Assembly (NCBI RefSeq): GCF_007183175.1
Contig: NZ_AP019807.1
Coordinates: 4,584,001-4,648,000, forward strand
DNA: 64,000 bases
Direction: 5' to 3'
Source of the DNA: Microbulbifer sp. GL-2
Lineage (GTDB): Bacteria > Pseudomonadota > Gammaproteobacteria > Pseudomonadales > Cellvibrionaceae
A model generated the notes under the pieces. The model searched no databases. It worked only from the letters and a program-made list of their open reading frames with translations, and was not told where the DNA came from. Shown here piece by piece: positions 63,022 to 64,000 of the stretch (positions within the stretch are counted from its first letter, which is position 1; every line of letters starts with the position of its first letter). Both the position numbers and the translations under genes were made by a program.

Positions 63022-64000
63022 CTAACGCCTAAATACTGGCCCTGGACTGATCCTGCAGTAGAGTAGAGAAACAACAAAGCCGATAAGAGTAACAAAAGCA
63101 TCCACAGTGAATACCCAGCGAATACCAACTTCAAGATTTGGAGCCGTGGCTAAAATTGTCGCATTTATCCCAAGCCCAAGTGCACCACCAATAAACCTGA
63201 ACATATAAATAATGGCTCCGGCAAGGCTTGATTCAGTGGGATCAACAACTGTAACAGCAGCAGTAACAATAGTAGGACTATAGATCCCCAAGCCTATCCC
63301 GACCAAAAGCAGACCTGGAACAAATTGAAAGTAGTTATCTCGTCCACCTAAGTTCGCCAGCCAAAAAAGACCCAGGCTCATCCCCAGCGCTCCTATGCAG
63401 ATCAGCACTTTCTTCCCAACCTTCTCATAGAGAAACCCCGAGAGGAGTGCAAAAACCCCAGAGGCAACCATCATGGGTAACAATGCAACCCCCGCCTGAA
63501 GAGCTGTATATTGGTATATTTTTATAAGAAGAAGTGGGACATATACCAGAGAGGCAAAGAAGGCAATAGCAACCAGAAACACACTCAACCCAGCTGTCAT
63601 AAAACTACGATTATTCATCAGCTCAATTGGAATCAATGCATCACGCCCATTTTTGCGCTCAACCCAAAAGAACAACAAAATAAGAAAAAGACTGATCGAC
63701 AAGATAACAGAAAATAAAACAATATTAAAAATATTCTGAGTCAACAAATCCATCGCCAACAGGAATAGAAAAAGTGAAATGGAAAGTGTGATCACACCAC
63801 TGTAATCAATGCCCTCTTTTACTCGGCTTAATTTTTCGGCAGGGTATCTGCACCAGCATAAGAATGCAGTGATTAGTGCCATGGGAAAATTGATAAACAG
63901 GATCCACCTCCAACTAATATACTCGGACAAGAACCCCCCTATCACCGGCCCACAAGATGTAGCCAAACCGAGTGAAGCTAACATAAACCCACCGGCCAGC
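63022..64000 (-). CDS. MFS drug/metabolite exporter, DHA2 (EmrB/QacA) type, partial
   Basis: C-terminal part of a 14-helix major facilitator exporter. The antiporter motif C region reads ATSCGPVIGGFLSEYISWRWIL, followed by about ten hydrophobic segments to the end (LLYCRISPGPVFRR). The frame stays open to the window edge (LAGGF upstream of the internal ATG at 63984), so the true start and first helices lie outside. DHA2 exporters use the proton gradient to expel drugs or small metabolites. The substrate is unknown, and it is too far from the isonitrile cluster to assign as its exporter. Confidence 0.88.
   Translation of the reverse strand, partial: LAGGFMLASLGLATSCGPVIGGFLSEYISWRWILFINFPMALITAFLCWCRYPAEKLSRVKEGIDYSGVITLSISLFLFLLAMDLLTQNIFNIVLFSVILSISLFLILLFFWVERKNGRDALIPIELMNNRSFMTAGLSVFLVAIAFFASLVYVPLLLIKIYQYTALQAGVALLPMMVASGVFALLSGFLYEKVGKKVLICIGALGMSLGLFWLANLGGRDNYFQFVPGLLLVGIGLGIYSPTIVTAAVTVVDPTESSLAGAIIYMFRFIGGALGLGINATILATAPNLEVGIRWVFTVDAFVTLIGFVVSLLYCRISPGPVFRR

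Noticed and set aside
1..64000. CRISPR arrays, rRNA and tRNA genes
   Set aside because: No regularly spaced identical repeats and no tRNA or rRNA sequence was recognised on reading. A tRNA scan would be needed to exclude them fully.

Overview
The window looks like a chromosomal segment of a marine, polysaccharide-degrading gammaproteobacterium, most like Cellvibrionales (Microbulbifer, Saccharophagus or Teredinibacter type). This rests on the close resemblance of the housekeeping proteins (GlnS, CysS, PpiB, LpxH, AcnB, MiaE, Tus-like) to gammaproteobacterial families, and on a large set of secreted cellulases and chitinases that carry CBM2, PKD and cadherin-like modules. The genus is an inference. 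I saw no rRNA or tRNA gene and no CRISPR array.

Layout: 1-10154 is core genome. It holds an MksFEB (Wadjet JetABC-type) SMC operon cut by the left edge, a DUF3012 lipoprotein, cysS, glnS, and the divergent ppiB-lpxH. 10164-13285 is a compact minus-strand trio: a stand-alone condensation-type acyltransferase, a GT8 glycosyltransferase and an SDR. 13791-22381 is a plus-strand block: saccharopine dehydrogenase-like protein, FMN glutamate synthase-like protein, pyruvate oxidase-like protein, arginine decarboxylase AdiA and antiporter AdiC. AdiC appears to start at an AUA codon. 22383-27946 has a small Moco-carrier-like protein, a PraB-like secreted protein and a TonB-dependent receptor.

28223-34014 is an integron cassette array without a visible integrase (a CALIN). 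Small unrelated genes, all on the minus strand, are separated by attC sites. An IS110/IS1111-type element (30464-31651) is inserted in one attC and a decayed copy abuts another. The left end of the intact element can fold into a stem-loop whose loop contains a 12-nt perfect complement of the attC sequence it sits in. That makes it a candidate bridge/seek RNA guide.

34750-41189 returns to core-like genes: a pseudogene, DUF3429, DUF3081, miaE, tus-like, DUF1289 and acnB. From 41.4 kb the DNA becomes visibly AT-richer and has IS3 and IS30 transposase remnants. 42580-46921 is a three-gene isonitrile-type biosynthetic cluster: an isonitrile synthase fused to a dioxygenase-like domain that lacks its iron ligands, a group A flavin monooxygenase and an intact PvcB-like Fe(II)/2OG dioxygenase. 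47470-61693 is a polysaccharide-degradation island: PL14-like lyase, GH8, GH5, an orphan RelA/SpoT-domain protein, AA10 LPMO, GH18 and GH9. The window ends in an MFS exporter. The CAZymes would act together outside the cell on cellulose and chitin, with CBM2 modules holding several of them on substrate. The isonitrile cluster and the cassette array are the most unusual parts.
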